Positions 26,264 through 35,792 are shown, numbered from the stretch's first letter. The stretch: 64,000 nucleotides of DNA from Vibrio maritimus (GCA_003263775.1 JYJJ01000079.1:62001-126000), one strand, 5' to 3'. Numbers and translations: made by a program. Notes: generated by a model from the sequence alone, not told the origin.

Positions 26264-26309
26264 TGTTTAAGCATGAAGCTGTTTAAGCATGAGTCTGTTT
26301 AAGCTTAAC
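26264..26309. repeat. Three tandem 16-bp units
   Basis: TGTTTAAGCATGAAGC (26264), TGTTTAAGCATGAGTC (26280) and a diverged TGTTTAAGCTTAAC (26296) follow each other directly. They lie between the small hypothetical gene and the repeat-protein gene. They could be a small expanded repeat or clustered protein-binding sites. Confidence 0.7.
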
Positions 26310-26383
26310 TTTGCTCAAATATGACTTCTGAACTTAGCGTGCGACCGCACCACCAAGTGTTAGATCGTCAGGCCACTGCGTAA

Positions 26384-26935
26384 TCACATTCCCCCAAGAA
26401 AGATGTTGCCATTGACGGTCATGGTTTTAGGGAATTGAGTGATCTTTGAACCTCCGATATATAGGTTGCCTTCGATAACAATGCCTTCGGGAAGTTCGGT
26501 AATCGGTGTTCGAACGACACTTAGGTCTCCATTTACCACCATACCGTTGGGCAGTTTTTCAATGGGCGTATCACCTAAATTGATGTAACCACCAGGAACA
26601 ACGCCTTGCGGCCAAGCTTTGAGTTGGCTGCCTAAAAAGTTGGCGTAACCTGTGATTTTGGTTCCTCTTGGCATGAATTCCACTAAACTATCTGAGGCAT
26701 CTAGGCTACCTTTGATCTCAAGATTTTGTGGCATCATTTTTATCGGTGTTTTGGCAATATTAAGATTGCCTTTGACCACTAACCCATTGGGGAGGCTGGT
26801 ATAGGGTTTATTGCGCAGATCCAAGTTGCCGTAGTTGTCCAGATGGTTGAGAATTTTATAGTAATCAAGCTCAATAGCATTTGAGGTTGGGGCTAGCAAC
26901 AGCAGAGACAAAAGGGCAATAGTGGATCGAAGCAT
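26384..26935 (-). CDS. Secreted protein of short leucine-rich-like repeats
   Basis: Exported protein of 183 residues with a signal peptide (MLRSTIALLSLLLLAPTSNA). The mature part is almost entirely a repeat of about 20-21 residues, roughly P-x-G-x-x-V-x-G-x-L-x-L-x-x-T-x-I-x-x-x-P. It occurs about seven times, for example LPNGLVVKGNLNIAKTPIKM and LPEGIVIEGNLYIGGSKITQ. This suggests a small beta-solenoid resembling leucine-rich repeats, probably for binding. I use the ATG at 26935; an in-frame TTG 27 bases upstream is possible. The family name and partner are unknown. It is divergent from the DUF1496 gene. Confidence 0.8.
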   Translation of the reverse strand: MLRSTIALLSLLLLAPTSNAIELDYYKILNHLDNYGNLDLRNKPYTSLPNGLVVKGNLNIAKTPIKMMPQNLEIKGSLDASDSLVEFMPRGTKITGYANFLGSQLKAWPQGVVPGGYINLGDTPIEKLPNGMVVNGDLSVVRTPITELPEGIVIEGNLYIGGSKITQFPKTMTVNGNIFLGGM

Positions 26936-27027
26936 AAGGTTTGGGTTCGCTATAATTGGCAACAGAATCTTTTCGAAATATAGTCCGTCTAGAACATCAT
27001 CAGTTGGGAAACGTTAGGTAGTTTGCA

Positions 27028-27324
27028 ATGGAAAAAACAATTTCACAATGGAAATCCACACGTGTTGTGATGCTCGCCATTGTTGGCGCGCTGGTGGCGT
27101 CGACAGTATCGGCGAAAGTCATTACCACGCCAGGTTCGGATGTCGGTGCTGCGGTATTACTGTCCGACTCCAAGTTGGGGAAGCGGGTTTGTTATTACAA
27201 CGATAAAGCGTACTCATTAGGGGCGGTTATCAATGTTGAAGGTGTGGTTCTTCAATGTGTGGCTGAACAAGATTTTGAGATGAATGGACAGCTCAAATGG
27301 AAGGCATTAAAAAGCGAGCAATAA
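27028..27324 (+). CDS. DUF1496-family small exported protein
   Basis: Protein of 98 residues with an N-terminal hydrophobic signal (RVVMLAIVGALVASTVSA). The conserved core GKRVCYYNDKAYSLGAVINVEGVVLQC has the two cysteines typical of DUF1496 (E. coli YnjH-like), probably forming a disulfide in the periplasm. The function of the family is unknown. The start ATG at 27028 lacks a strong ribosome site. The stop codon lies inside the loop of a hairpin that acts as terminator for the opposite-strand gene. Confidence 0.82.
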   Translation: MEKTISQWKSTRVVMLAIVGALVASTVSAKVITTPGSDVGAAVLLSDSKLGKRVCYYNDKAYSLGAVINVEGVVLQCVAEQDFEMNGQLKWKALKSEQ

Positions 27325-27334
27325 TGCTCGCTTT
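27307..27334 (-). terminator. Terminator of the YfcZ/YiiS-family gene
   Basis: A perfect 9-bp stem (27312-27320 with 27325-27333, 4-nt loop) is followed on the minus strand by TTTTT. It overlaps the 3' end of the convergent DUF1496 gene. On the plus strand only a weak T-run follows. Confidence 0.75.
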
Positions 27335-27373
27335 AGTAAACTTGTGCTTTTCAAGCCCCCGCCAATTGCGGTA

Positions 27374-27673
27374 TTAGCGCGCTAGAGAGCGCGTTTTTAG
27401 TTCAAAAATCAGCTTCTCTGCACTCACTTCAAACTTGAATCGAGCTGTAAGCTCTTTGCTCTCTTCACCAAGTTCAGACATTTCAAATTCAACGTTCTCT
27501 GACACAGTCTTAGCTAAATCGATGTATTTTTGAATTTCTGCTTGCAGTTGAACTTGCGATTCGCCGAATAATTGTACTTCTGCGACGTCATCGCCTTCCT
27601 TGATGATGAAACCCATTTCTCCAGAAACGCCACAAGCGTCGCATACGGTTGGTTCTTCATAGGTGTTTGACAT
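27374..27673 (-). CDS. YfcZ/YiiS (DUF406) family protein
   Basis: Small cytosolic protein of 99 residues. The N-terminal segment TVCDACGVSGEMGFIIKEGDD and the central helix DLAKTVSENVEFEMSE match the YfcZ/YiiS family, whose function is unknown. The ATG at 27673 is preceded by GAGAGG with good spacing; the in-frame upstream start would add five residues. It is monocistronic and ends in the shared hairpin region described above. Confidence 0.87.
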   Translation of the reverse strand: MSNTYEEPTVCDACGVSGEMGFIIKEGDDVAEVQLFGESQVQLQAEIQKYIDLAKTVSENVEFEMSELGEESKELTARFKFEVSAEKLIFELKTRSLAR

Positions 27674-28174
27674 AACGATACCTCTCATAAAATCTGTGGT
27701 TATTCTATAACTGTAGAAATTAGGTATCCAGCAATAAATTCATTGCTTCTAAGCTAAGTGTTAGTAAATGATGCACAGGCGTAAACATGATTTTGTGAAT
27801 ATTAGGTTTTCATTTAATAGAAATTGTAAATATCTATTTGTTTATCAATAGCTTTTAAATATGCAAGTGGTATTGCTTGTTTGTGATTGAGTTCTCAAAA
27901 ATGAGACTCATGTACTAATGATATAGTACAGATTAGTACAAGCCGTAGTGCGAAATGGTAGACTTTATAAGTTACTAATCAATCACTTGATTTTTATATT
28001 ATTTTAAATGGTATCTGTACCAAGTATGTGTCTCGTGTATGGTTTGCTGTCGGGTTGCCGTAATCTGAGTTTGAGCAAATTGATACATAAATGGATAGAA
28101 AATTACATCGAGCACTGCTTTAATTATGGTATAGCATACAGCGTACGCAGATAACGATTAGAGAAGCTTAAGAA
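27674..28174. other. Long divergent regulatory region of the LuxT-like gene
   Basis: This AT-rich 501-bp region lies between the YfcZ/YiiS gene and the TetR gene. No Qrr-type small RNA, riboswitch or small gene was recognised. The length suggests complex control of the regulator. Confidence 0.4.
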
Positions 28175-28636
28175 ATGCCAAAGCGTAGTAAAGAAGATAC
28201 TGAGATTACGATCCAGAAAATCATGGAAGCGGTCGTTGATCAGATCATTCGTCTTGGTTATGACAAAATGTCGTATACCACATTAAGCCAGCAGACAGGT
28301 ATATCAAGAACCGGGATTAGTCACCACTTTCCTAAGAAGACGGATTTTACAGCCGCACTCGATGGACGTATCTTCAAAATGTTCGTTGAACACTTGGAGT
28401 TTGAGAAAGGCATTGATGGATTCACAGGAAGTTGGATTGATTCTCTTAAGAATCAAGAGTTTTTGGCTATCCTAAAACTCCTGTTTCACCACATTGTTAT
28501 TTCAGAAAACTCGCATGAGTTTGCCTCTAAGGGGATCGACCGCCTTTATAAGCTGGTTGAGACGCAGTACGGTGAAGGTAGTGACAAGGAACTAGAATGG
28601 CTTATCGGCCGTTCGTTGATCCAGTTGACTAAGTAG
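28175..28636 (+). CDS. luxT: TetR-family regulator, LuxT/SwrT-like
   Basis: TetR-type DNA-binding protein of 153 residues. The N-terminal three-helix domain (about 10-60) contains YTTLSQQTGISRTGISHHF. The opening MPKRSKEDTEITIQ and the short length are as I recall for LuxT of Vibrio harveyi and SwrT of V. parahaemolyticus. Those proteins act in quorum-sensing (luxO) and swarming/lateral-flagella control. The identification is from memory of that sequence, not a search. It is monocistronic with its own terminator and a 501-bp upstream region. The targets in this organism are unknown. Confidence 0.78.
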   Translation: MPKRSKEDTEITIQKIMEAVVDQIIRLGYDKMSYTTLSQQTGISRTGISHHFPKKTDFTAALDGRIFKMFVEHLEFEKGIDGFTGSWIDSLKNQEFLAILKLLFHHIVISENSHEFASKGIDRLYKLVETQYGEGSDKELEWLIGRSLIQLTK

Positions 28637-28674
28637 TCATCGACTCATAGTCAATCTGACCAAACAGTAAGATG

Positions 28675-28705
28675 AAAACCGCTCATAGTAGAGCGGTTTT
28701 TTTAT
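28675..28705 (+). terminator. Terminator of the LuxT-like gene
   Basis: A perfect 10-bp stem (28675-28684 with 28691-28700, 6-nt loop) runs into a T-run, about 40 nt after the stop codon. Confidence 0.88.
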
Positions 28706-28730
28706 GTCTGAAGACTATCGAGTTGGAGGG

Positions 28731-29543
28731 TTATTGAGGCAACACAATCGGGAAGTCATGTGTCGGATGTTTGGTCACTAAAGAGTGATAGCCATATACC
28801 CCTTCAATCAAATCACTGGTGAGCGCTTGCCAAGGAGTATCATCCGCGACGATTTTTCCATTATCCAAGACGACCAGTCGATCTGAATATTGAGATGCAA
28901 GGTTTAGATCATGAAGTACAACGACCACCGCTGCATTTTGCGTATCGGCTAACTCTCTAACAATTGCCAAGGTATTATGTTGATGGGCGAGATCCAGCGC
29001 AGATGTTGGTTCGTCTAGCATCAGTATTTTTTGATCGCCCGATTGGTGTAATTGTGTCAAGACTCTTGCGAGGTGCACACGCTGTTTTTCCCCACCAGAC
29101 AGTGAAGGGTAAAGGCGCTGTGCTAAGTGTTCTACGTCTGCTGTACCCATATAGCGCTTGGCGAGTGATCGTGTAGCGTGGTTACAGACTTCCAACGGAA
29201 TAGCGCCAAGCTCGACAACTTCAGAAGCAAGGAACGGGAACGACAACGTGCTGTGTTGAGGCAATAGCGCCAGGTGTTTTGAGAGCCTCTGTGCTGGCCA
29301 TTGGGATCTTGGCTTACCGAAGTAACGAATATCAAAGCTTGAGGGCGTTTCCCCACATAAAAGTTTGAGTAGGGTGCTTTTACCTGCTCCATTAGGGCCA
29401 AGCAGTGTAGTGACTTGCCCGGAGTAGAGGTCAATATCAACATCATCCAATATCACTCTATTCCCAAATCGCATGTTAAGGCCACGCGCCGAGATAGCGA
29501 TGTCATTGAGGCGGTCTTCGACAAGACGGCTTTCAAGGCTCAT
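28731..29543 (-). CDS. hutD: Heme ABC transporter ATPase HutD
   Basis: ATPase of the inner-membrane heme importer (HutBCD, HmuTUV-like), 270 residues. Walker A is GPNGAGKST; the signature is LSGGEKQRV; Walker B is ILMLDEPTSALD; the switch His is in LHDLN. The start ATG at 29543 overlaps the hutC stop (ATGA), implying translational coupling. It powers heme transport from the periplasm to the cytosol, where HutWXZ act. It is third in the hutBCD operon. Confidence 0.93.
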   Translation of the reverse strand: MSLESRLVEDRLNDIAISARGLNMRFGNRVILDDVDIDLYSGQVTTLLGPNGAGKSTLLKLLCGETPSSFDIRYFGKPRSQWPAQRLSKHLALLPQHSTLSFPFLASEVVELGAIPLEVCNHATRSLAKRYMGTADVEHLAQRLYPSLSGGEKQRVHLARVLTQLHQSGDQKILMLDEPTSALDLAHQHNTLAIVRELADTQNAAVVVVLHDLNLASQYSDRLVVLDNGKIVADDTPWQALTSDLIEGVYGYHSLVTKHPTHDFPIVLPQ

Positions 29544-30573
29544 ACAAGTTTCCCTTTTTGCTGAAATAGCAGATATAAGAAGAATGGTGCACCAACAATT
29601 GCAGTAACGATGCCGACAGGAGCTCTGCAGGTGCAACAGCTACGCGAGCGACCATATCCGCAGCGGTCATGAGTAGAGCGCCAAGTAGTGCGGACAAAGG
29701 CAATAAGGTGCGATGATCTGGTCCAGCTAGCATTCGGCCTAGATGCGGGATAACCAAACCGATAAAGCCGATCAAGCCTGACACACTGACCGTAACACCC
29801 ACACCAACTGCGGTGAGTAAAATTAGTTGCCGTTTTAAGCGTTGAACCGGAATACCTAGGTGTTTCGCTTCAGACTCACCGAGTAACAGAGCGTTAAGTG
29901 CCATCGCTTTTTTGTAGAAAAACCAAAACAGGATGAGCAATGTTGTGGCAGACAACAAAATTTTTCCCCAGCTGGCACCTGCCAATGAGCCCATGGACCA
30001 AAGCGACAGATCGCGAAGCATTTGATCGTCAGCAATGAAGTTCAGATAGCCAATAGCAGCACCTGACAAAGCACTTATTGCGACGCCAGCCAGCAGCATT
30101 ATGGTGACAGATGTGCCAAATTTACTGGTACCTAATCGATACACCAAAATCGTTGTTAGTGCGCCGCCAAAAAAGGCGAATATCGGGACGACCATGAGAG
30201 CCATAAATTCAGGAAACTCGATACCTAACGCAGCAAAACCAACAATTGCTAGTGCACCGCCAAGGGATGCACCTGCGGACACGCCAATGATACCTGGCTC
30301 AGCCAGTGGATTACGAAATAGCCCCTGCATGACAGTGCCGCAAACAGCGAGAATGGCTCCGACTAGCATGCAAAGCAGCGTGCGCGGAAGCCGAATATCA
30401 TGGATGACCAAGTTGATATGCGGCGCCAAATCATTGGTCGCCATTGTCAGCGATTGAATGCTTTGCCAAAACGAGATGTTCATTGGGCCGACGGTAATGG
30501 AATACACCGAAGATAGCACCAGCAATAATGCAAAGGCTGAAAATACAAGAGTGTTAGAGAAATTTCTTAGCAT
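29540..30573 (-). CDS. hutC: Heme ABC transporter permease HutC (one frameshift)
   Basis: FecCD-family permease of the heme importer, about 344 residues with roughly ten membrane segments. Motifs: MQGLFRNPLAEPGIIGVSAGASLGG (here in pieces), GFIGLVIPHLGRML and PAELP near the C-terminus. The last 35 codons are shifted by one missing base near 29619-29620: CTCCTG should be CTCCCTG on the coding strand. The corrected C-terminus reads PAELPVGIVTAIVGAPFFLY and stops within the hutD start. The 89-base gap to hutB is longer than usual inside such an operon but shows no terminator. Confidence 0.9.
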
Positions 30574-30662
30574 ACAGATCTTTAAGAAAGCAGAGTGTTA
30601 AGATGCAATACATTGAAGGGGACAAGTGAACGTCGTACTCTTACCCTCAATAAACAAACCAC

Positions 30663-31529
30663 TTATGGGTAAAGGAGCGCGTTAATGCGTTTTGCCTCTT
30701 CCAGGCTTTTTAGGCCTAGACCACCCACTAATGCATGGCCATCAATGGTCAAAATGGCATTATTTTGCCCCGCAGGCGTTGCTGATAGCATTGGTAGTGC
30801 CTCAATAATCGCAGCACTACCACCAAGCTTGGCGTAGCTGCGGCCGCTCACAAGCACGACATCTGGTTGCATTTCAATAATGGCTTCATTTGAAATGGGT
30901 TTATAAGACGTTAACGATGCTGCAGCTGGGTTTTTTCCCCCAGCCAAGGTGATGATGGCGTCTGGCGTCGTATCACGGCCTGCGACGTTTGCTGGGCGAC
31001 CTTCATGTATAAGCAAGAATAGGACTTTCTTTGCTTTATACTCGGCTGGTTGGTTCGCTTCCAGCGCACTGACTTTTTCGGCAACTTTTGCCTTTAGCGC
31101 AGGTGCACTGTTTTCAGAGTGGGTGAGTTTAGCAATCTGGTCAATGCGCTTGTTTAAGCCTTCTATGGTCGGAGCGTTATCTACTACTTCGATGTCAACA
31201 CCAACACGTTGCAATTGCTCGAGTGTTGGTTTTGGTCCCATTTCATCTGATCCAATAATCATAGTTGGCTGCAGTGCCAAGAGGCCTTCAGATGATAACG
31301 CTCTGTGGTAACCAACTTTGGGAAGTGAAGAGTCTTGAGGTGTAATGCTGGTGACATCGACTCCCACAAGTTGTTTCTCTGCATCAAGTGCATAAATAAG
31401 TTCGGTGACTGAAGCGCCAGCGCTGACGATCTTTTCTGCGCCATTTTCACTACTTGAGGCAAAAGCTTGACCACAAGCAATCGAGAGAGCGGTGCCAGCT
31501 ACGAGTACGTTTTTAAGAGCGTGTTTCAT
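30663..31529 (-). CDS. hutB: Periplasmic heme-binding protein HutB
   Basis: Substrate-binding protein (TroA/HmuT type) of the heme ABC importer. The 288-residue protein has a signal peptide (MKHALKNVLVAGTALSIACG, cleavage near AFA). Typical segments: RIVSAGAS-like VSAGASVTELIYAL, VGYHRALSSEGLLALQPT, and GRDTTPDAIITLAGG. The start ATG at 31529 has AGGA 8 bases upstream. It is first gene of hutBCD, divergent from hutW, with Fur-like boxes between them. Neighbouring tonB/exbBD genes, present in V. cholerae, are missing here. Confidence 0.92.
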   Translation of the reverse strand: MKHALKNVLVAGTALSIACGQAFASSSENGAEKIVSAGASVTELIYALDAEKQLVGVDVTSITPQDSSLPKVGYHRALSSEGLLALQPTMIIGSDEMGPKPTLEQLQRVGVDIEVVDNAPTIEGLNKRIDQIAKLTHSENSAPALKAKVAEKVSALEANQPAEYKAKKVLFLLIHEGRPANVAGRDTTPDAIITLAGGKNPAAASLTSYKPISNEAIIEMQPDVVLVSGRSYAKLGGSAAIIEALPMLSATPAGQNNAILTIDGHALVGGLGLKSLEEAKRINALLYP

Positions 31530-31627
31530 TGTCGGGATCCTAAGCAAACTGCTGCTATCCATAAATGGGTTTTCTGGGCATACAAGTATGTTGTCGCCCT
31601 AAGTTTTATTGGATTATGCATGTTAGT

Positions 31628-31664
31628 GAAAATAATATCAATTATCATTTGCATAATCATTATG
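31628..31664. promoter_or_regulatory. Two overlapping Fur-like boxes between hutB and hutW
   Basis: 31628-31646 matches the 19-bp Fur consensus at 14 positions, and 31646-31664 at 13 positions (containing ATAATCATTAT). They sit in the middle of the divergent hutB-hutW region, as expected for heme-uptake genes repressed by iron. Confidence 0.7.
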
Positions 31665-31736
31665 TGGCTATTATGATCTTGCTCGTTTTAGATTAAGCCT
31701 TATACAACAGGGCGTTGATAGATATCGTGAGCAGTT

Positions 31737-33151
31737 ATGAAGATTGATTTGAGCCAACTCAATGAGTCGCATCTAGGATAAATACCCCGGATCCTTTGCG
31801 ATTTGCATTTGGAAAGAAGACCTCGCCGCATGCGGGTGGCATGGCCGTACCAGTCCAATCGGAACGATACGAAGGCTTGTTTAATGAGTTAACCGCCCAG
31901 AAAACGTCACGCCATAAAAAACGTTGCCTGTATATTCATATCCCTTTTTGTCGTGTTCGCTGCACGTTTTGTAACTTCTTCCAAAATGCCTCTATCGTCG
32001 ATTAGTTGACGACTATTTTGAGGCCCTGATGAAAGAGATTGAGCTCAAGGCAAAGTTAGAGTGGACTCAAAGTGGCTTATTTCATGCTGTCTACATTGGT
32101 GGGGGACGCCGACAGACTTATCTCCTGAGCAGGTGCGCAAGCTAGGGAAAGCGATTCATGCCTCTTTCCCTCTAGCGACTGATTGCGAAATTACCCTTGA
32201 GGGGCGAACCAATCGTTTTAGCGAGGAGATGTTTGATAATGCTCTAGAAGGGGGCTTTAACCGCTTTTCGTTTGGTGTGCAGAGCTTTGATACCAAAGTG
32301 CGAAGAAGTGCCAAGCGCTTGATGATCGTGAAGTTGTGATGGAACGTGTGTCACAACTCGCCTCACGAGATGAAGCACCAATCGTGATCGATTTGCTATA
32401 CGGGCTTCCTTATCAAACACTTGAAGTATTTGAGCAAGACTTAAAAGACTTCATGGAAACCGGTGCTCACGGGGTCGACCTCTATCAATTAGTAGTCGGT
32501 GGATCGGCTCCAATGATGGAGTTAGTACAAAAAGGCCGCTCGGAGTCGCCAGCATCTTCTGCTGAAAAAGCCGCTATGTATGAGCTTGGCGTCGACTTTA
32601 TGAGCAAACATTTCGTAAAGCAGCTGAGTGTGAACCATTGGGCGCGAGACAATCGAGAGCGTAGTCAATACAACAGTGTCGCCAAGACATTTGCTGAAGT
32701 ATTGCCATTAGGTGCGGGAGCAGGGGGCAATATTGGTGGCTATGGAATGATGCATCATCGCACGTTGGATGCTTATATGGAGGCCATGCGTTCGGGCAAA
32801 ACAACGATAGCCATGATGAGCAAGCAAAGCCGATATGAGCCAGTATTAGCAAGCCTTAAAGCGGGTTTTGATAGCGGTGTGGTACGCCGAAGTATGCTGG
32901 TGGATTTTGAGGGTGAAGATACCTTCGATTTACTGACACCACTGTTTAAAGTTTGGCAACGAAACGGGCTAGTTGAACTTCACAGTGACTATCTTGAACT
33001 CACTATCGCAGGATCGTTTTGGGCCGTTACCTTAGCACAGGGGGCCATTGCCGCCGTCAACACCATGATTACCGACAAACCAAAGATGCCAAAAGGTATG
33101 AGTCATCCTCATGCCATGCAGGAACAAAAACAACAAACAGACGAAAACTAA
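31737..33151 (+). CDS. hutW: Heme utilization radical-SAM protein HutW (four frameshifts)
   Basis: Radical-SAM protein of the HemN/HemW-like group needed for heme use (anaerobic heme degradation in relatives such as ChuW). The CxxxCxxC site is CRVRCTFCNF. From ATG 31737 (MKIDLSQLNESHLG) the reading frame breaks four times. One base is missing near 31778 (GGATAAAT for GGAATAAAT), near 31998, near 32106 (GGGGGACG for GGGGGAACG, restoring the GGGTP motif) and near 32321 (CTTGATG for CTTGGATG). Corrected, the protein is continuous and about 472 residues. It leads hutWXZ, 18 bases before hutX. Function in the operon is strongly supported. Confidence 0.88.
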
Positions 33152-33169
33152 CGCTGCATAGGAAATACA

Positions 33170-33676
33170 ATGACAACTGAATTGAAGCAAAACGTTGCAA
33201 ATATTTTGGAAACGGAGCCGTCGCTATTGCCCGCTGCTATTGCAGAGAAACTGGGAGTCAACGAGCGTGATGTGGTCTGTGCAATGCCAGAAGAAATGGT
33301 GGCATTTGAGAATGGTGATGTTGCTCAGGACATCCTTGAATCGATTACCACATGGGGACCAGTGACCACCATAGTGCATTCATTTGGCTCTATTTTTGAA
33401 GTTAAAGCAACGTTCCCAAAAGGCAAAGTAGCACGTGGCTATTACAACTTGATGGGAAAAGAAGGTGAGCTACATGGCCACTTGAAACTGGATTTGATCA
33501 AAACAGTCGCGTTAGTCAGTAAGCCTTTCATGGGCAGTGAGAGTCACTACTTTGGCTTTTTTGATGAAGCCGGTAATAACGTCTTTAAGATCTACTTAGG
33601 TAGAGACAAAAAACGCGTACTGTTTCCTGAGCAAGTCGACAGCTTTAAGGCGTTACAACAAAAATTGCGCGGTTAA
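33170..33676 (+). CDS. hutX: Heme utilization cytosolic carrier HutX
   Basis: Cytosolic heme carrier of the HutX/HugX (ChuX) family, 168 residues. It dimerizes and passes heme to HutZ in Vibrio cholerae. Segments typical of the family: LLPAAIAEKLGVNERDVVCAMP near the start, GPVTTIVHSFGSIFEVKATFP and GRDKKRVLFPEQ at the C-terminus. It sits between hutW and hutZ in an operon, with a 58-base gap to hutZ. Confidence 0.95.
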   Translation: MTTELKQNVANILETEPSLLPAAIAEKLGVNERDVVCAMPEEMVAFENGDVAQDILESITTWGPVTTIVHSFGSIFEVKATFPKGKVARGYYNLMGKEGELHGHLKLDLIKTVALVSKPFMGSESHYFGFFDEAGNNVFKIYLGRDKKRVLFPEQVDSFKALQQKLRG

Positions 33677-33734
33677 CTTAAGCAGTCACAAAAGATGACT
33701 GAGTTATAATTATTAGAGAAAGTGAGGTTTCAAC

Positions 33735-34271
33735 ATGGATCAACAAGTTAAGCAAGAGCGCCTACAAGGACGTTTAGGCCCGGAAATCAAAGAGTTTCGT
33801 CAAGAGCGCAAAACCATTCAATTGGCAACGGTTGACCAAGAAGGTCGCCCAAATGTCAGCTACGCCCCGTTTGTACAAAATCAAGATGGCTACTTTGTTC
33901 TAATTTCTCAAATTGCACGCCATGCGCGTAACTTAGAGCAAAATCCAAATGTGTCCTTGATGATGATTGAAGATGAAACGAAGAGTAAGCAGCTGTTTGC
34001 AAGAAAGCGCCTGACCTTTGATGCCGTTGCTTCGGTAGTAGCGCGTGACACTGAACAATGGAAGTTAGTCGTTAGCCAAATGAAAGAGCGTTTTGGTGAA
34101 ATTATTGACGGATTAAGTCAGCTAGAAGACTTCGTTTTGTTTAACTTGAAAGCGGAACATGGTCTGTTCGTTAAAGGTTTTGGTCAAGCGTATCAAGTAT
34201 CTGGCGATGATCTTGTTGACTTTGTACACCTTCAAGAAGGTCACCGCAAAGTAGCAGATTCTGAAGCGTAA
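33735..34271 (+). CDS. hutZ: Heme-degrading protein HutZ
   Basis: Heme-cleaving enzyme with a pyridoxamine-phosphate-oxidase-like split beta-barrel, 178 residues. In V. cholerae HutZ degrades heme to release iron, using heme delivered by HutX. Features: LATVDQEGRPNVSYAPFVQ and, near the C-terminus, HGLFVKGFGQAYQVSGDDL and the histidine in VHLQEGH. The ribosome site AAAGTGAGG precedes the ATG. It is last in hutWXZ and followed by a strong terminator. Confidence 0.95.
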   Translation: MDQQVKQERLQGRLGPEIKEFRQERKTIQLATVDQEGRPNVSYAPFVQNQDGYFVLISQIARHARNLEQNPNVSLMMIEDETKSKQLFARKRLTFDAVASVVARDTEQWKLVVSQMKERFGEIIDGLSQLEDFVLFNLKAEHGLFVKGFGQAYQVSGDDLVDFVHLQEGHRKVADSEA

Positions 34272-34284
34272 TCTGTTGAAATAT

Positions 34285-34321
34285 AAACGCCGCTCTGTAG
34301 TAATATTGAGCGGCGTTTTTG
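34285..34321 (+). terminator. Terminator of hutWXZ
   Basis: An 11-bp stem (34285-34295 with 34308-34318) and following T-run lie 14 nt after the hutZ stop. Confidence 0.9.
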
Positions 34322-34332
34322 TTGCTATAACC

Positions 34333-35691
34333 CTATCCAGCGCTGGGTGTATTTCCAGTCACAAAGTTTTGTTGTGAGGCTGCCTTTAGTTCATAAACTA
34401 ATTGGGCGAGCAAAAGCACTCCAGTCGCAGCGAGGCCGACAAGTATACCGCCCCAGATCCCAGCAAGCTCATAGTGAGACATCAATAACCAAGCTGCGGG
34501 AAGGCCAAACATCCAGTAACCGATAGCGGTCATGATGGTCGCAAAACCACAATTTTCATTCCACGTAGAAGGTTTATTGCCAGTAGTTGCCAAGCGTCAA
34601 CGACAAAACAAAGTGCCACAACCCATATCAATGAAGAAAGCATATCAGTGAGCGTGTGTTCGCCTTCGCCATCGAGTTGGAAAAGGCTGGCGATGGCTTC
34701 TGGCCAAACAATGAAAACAACCGCGAGTACTGCGCTTAAAATAGTAACGAGAGCAAAACTGCGCTTTGAGACCGCTTTCACACCGTCTAGGTTGTCATTT
34801 CCGAACTCTTTACCTACTAAAATCGCGGCCGCTTGCGAGAAGCCGAAATTGATGTTCCACGTAAAGCTTAAACATTGCAGAAGGATCTGGTGTAGCGCGA
34901 GTGCGGTAACGCCAATAAATCCCGCCATAAGGTTCCACCGTAAATTAGCCCCATTTCGAGTGCAGCGGCAATAGCGATAGGGATACCCATAGAGAGTAGT
35001 GGCAGCATGAGTCGCCATTCGTATTCTTCTAAGTGAAGCCAAGGCGCGAAACGATAGTAGGTTGGGCGCTTGAATACCCAGTAACCATAGCCAATCAATA
35101 CCAATGTGGCGGCTAGAGCTGTACCAAGCCCCAGTCCGGCAATACCCCAACCCAAATTGAACGCGAGGACGTAACTAAAGGGTACGTTAAGGGACACGGT
35201 TGCAAGTGACATGATCATCACGGACTTAGCGTCGCCGTAATTGCTGGTTAAGCCTCGTAGAATGAGGAGCAGCAAAGTTGGTAACATTGCCCACTTGAGT
35301 GTGTCGAGGTAGGTCATTGCTACCACAATCACTTCTTCTGGCTGCTTGGCCATTCGTAGGAAGTCAGGGGCAAAAACAAACGCTGAAGTCAGCACAACGG
35401 TTAGAAGTAGCGATAGCATCACAGCGCCTTTAACCGCGAGTCGCACTTGTTTTTTACCATGTTCAGTCTCGCGACACTTTGACCGTAAGCAATAGCAATT
35501 AAGTTAGCAACACAACCAACGGTGCTGCCTGCAACAAGGAAAACAAAAGTATAAACAGATGCACCAAGACCACCGCCAGCAAGGTCACTAACGCTCAGTT
35601 GTGCCATCATCCAGACGTCAGTAAGTACCAGCGCCATAGCAATGAGCTGTGAAATGATAAGTGGTGTTGCGAGTGACAGAATGCGTTTCAT
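34333..35691 (-). CDS. MATE-family multidrug efflux transporter (three frameshifts)
   Basis: NorM-like MATE cation:drug antiporter with about 12 membrane segments and about 453 residues after correction. N-terminus MKRILSLATPLIISQLIAM, with DVWMMAQLSVSDLAGGG as in NorM, then GLTSNYGDAKSVM and, in the second half, FSQAAAILVGKEFG. It is read in four pieces. Single bases are missing near 35450-35455 (A6 for A7 on the coding strand), near 34931 (CC for CCC) and near 34553-34556 (A4 for A5). All three are homopolymer shortenings. The substrate range is unknown. It is divergent from a LysR gene that may control it. Confidence 0.88.
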
Positions 35692-35792
35692 GAATAATTC
35701 CTGGTGATGGCATGCATATTTTAGATGCATACTTATGGTGTTCAATTAACATTTATGTCACTCTGGCATTACTTCAGATCATGTGATTAATT

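Noticed and set aside
26264..26309. CRISPR-like array
   Set aside because: Only three 16-bp units directly adjoining each other, no spacers and no cas genes.
31737..33151. HutW as a decayed pseudogene
   Set aside because: All four breaks are single missing bases in short runs (or near them) and the corrected protein is complete; sequence error is the simpler explanation.
34333..35691. Several short adjacent membrane proteins in the MATE region
   Set aside because: The fragments join into one 453-residue MATE protein when three missing bases are restored.
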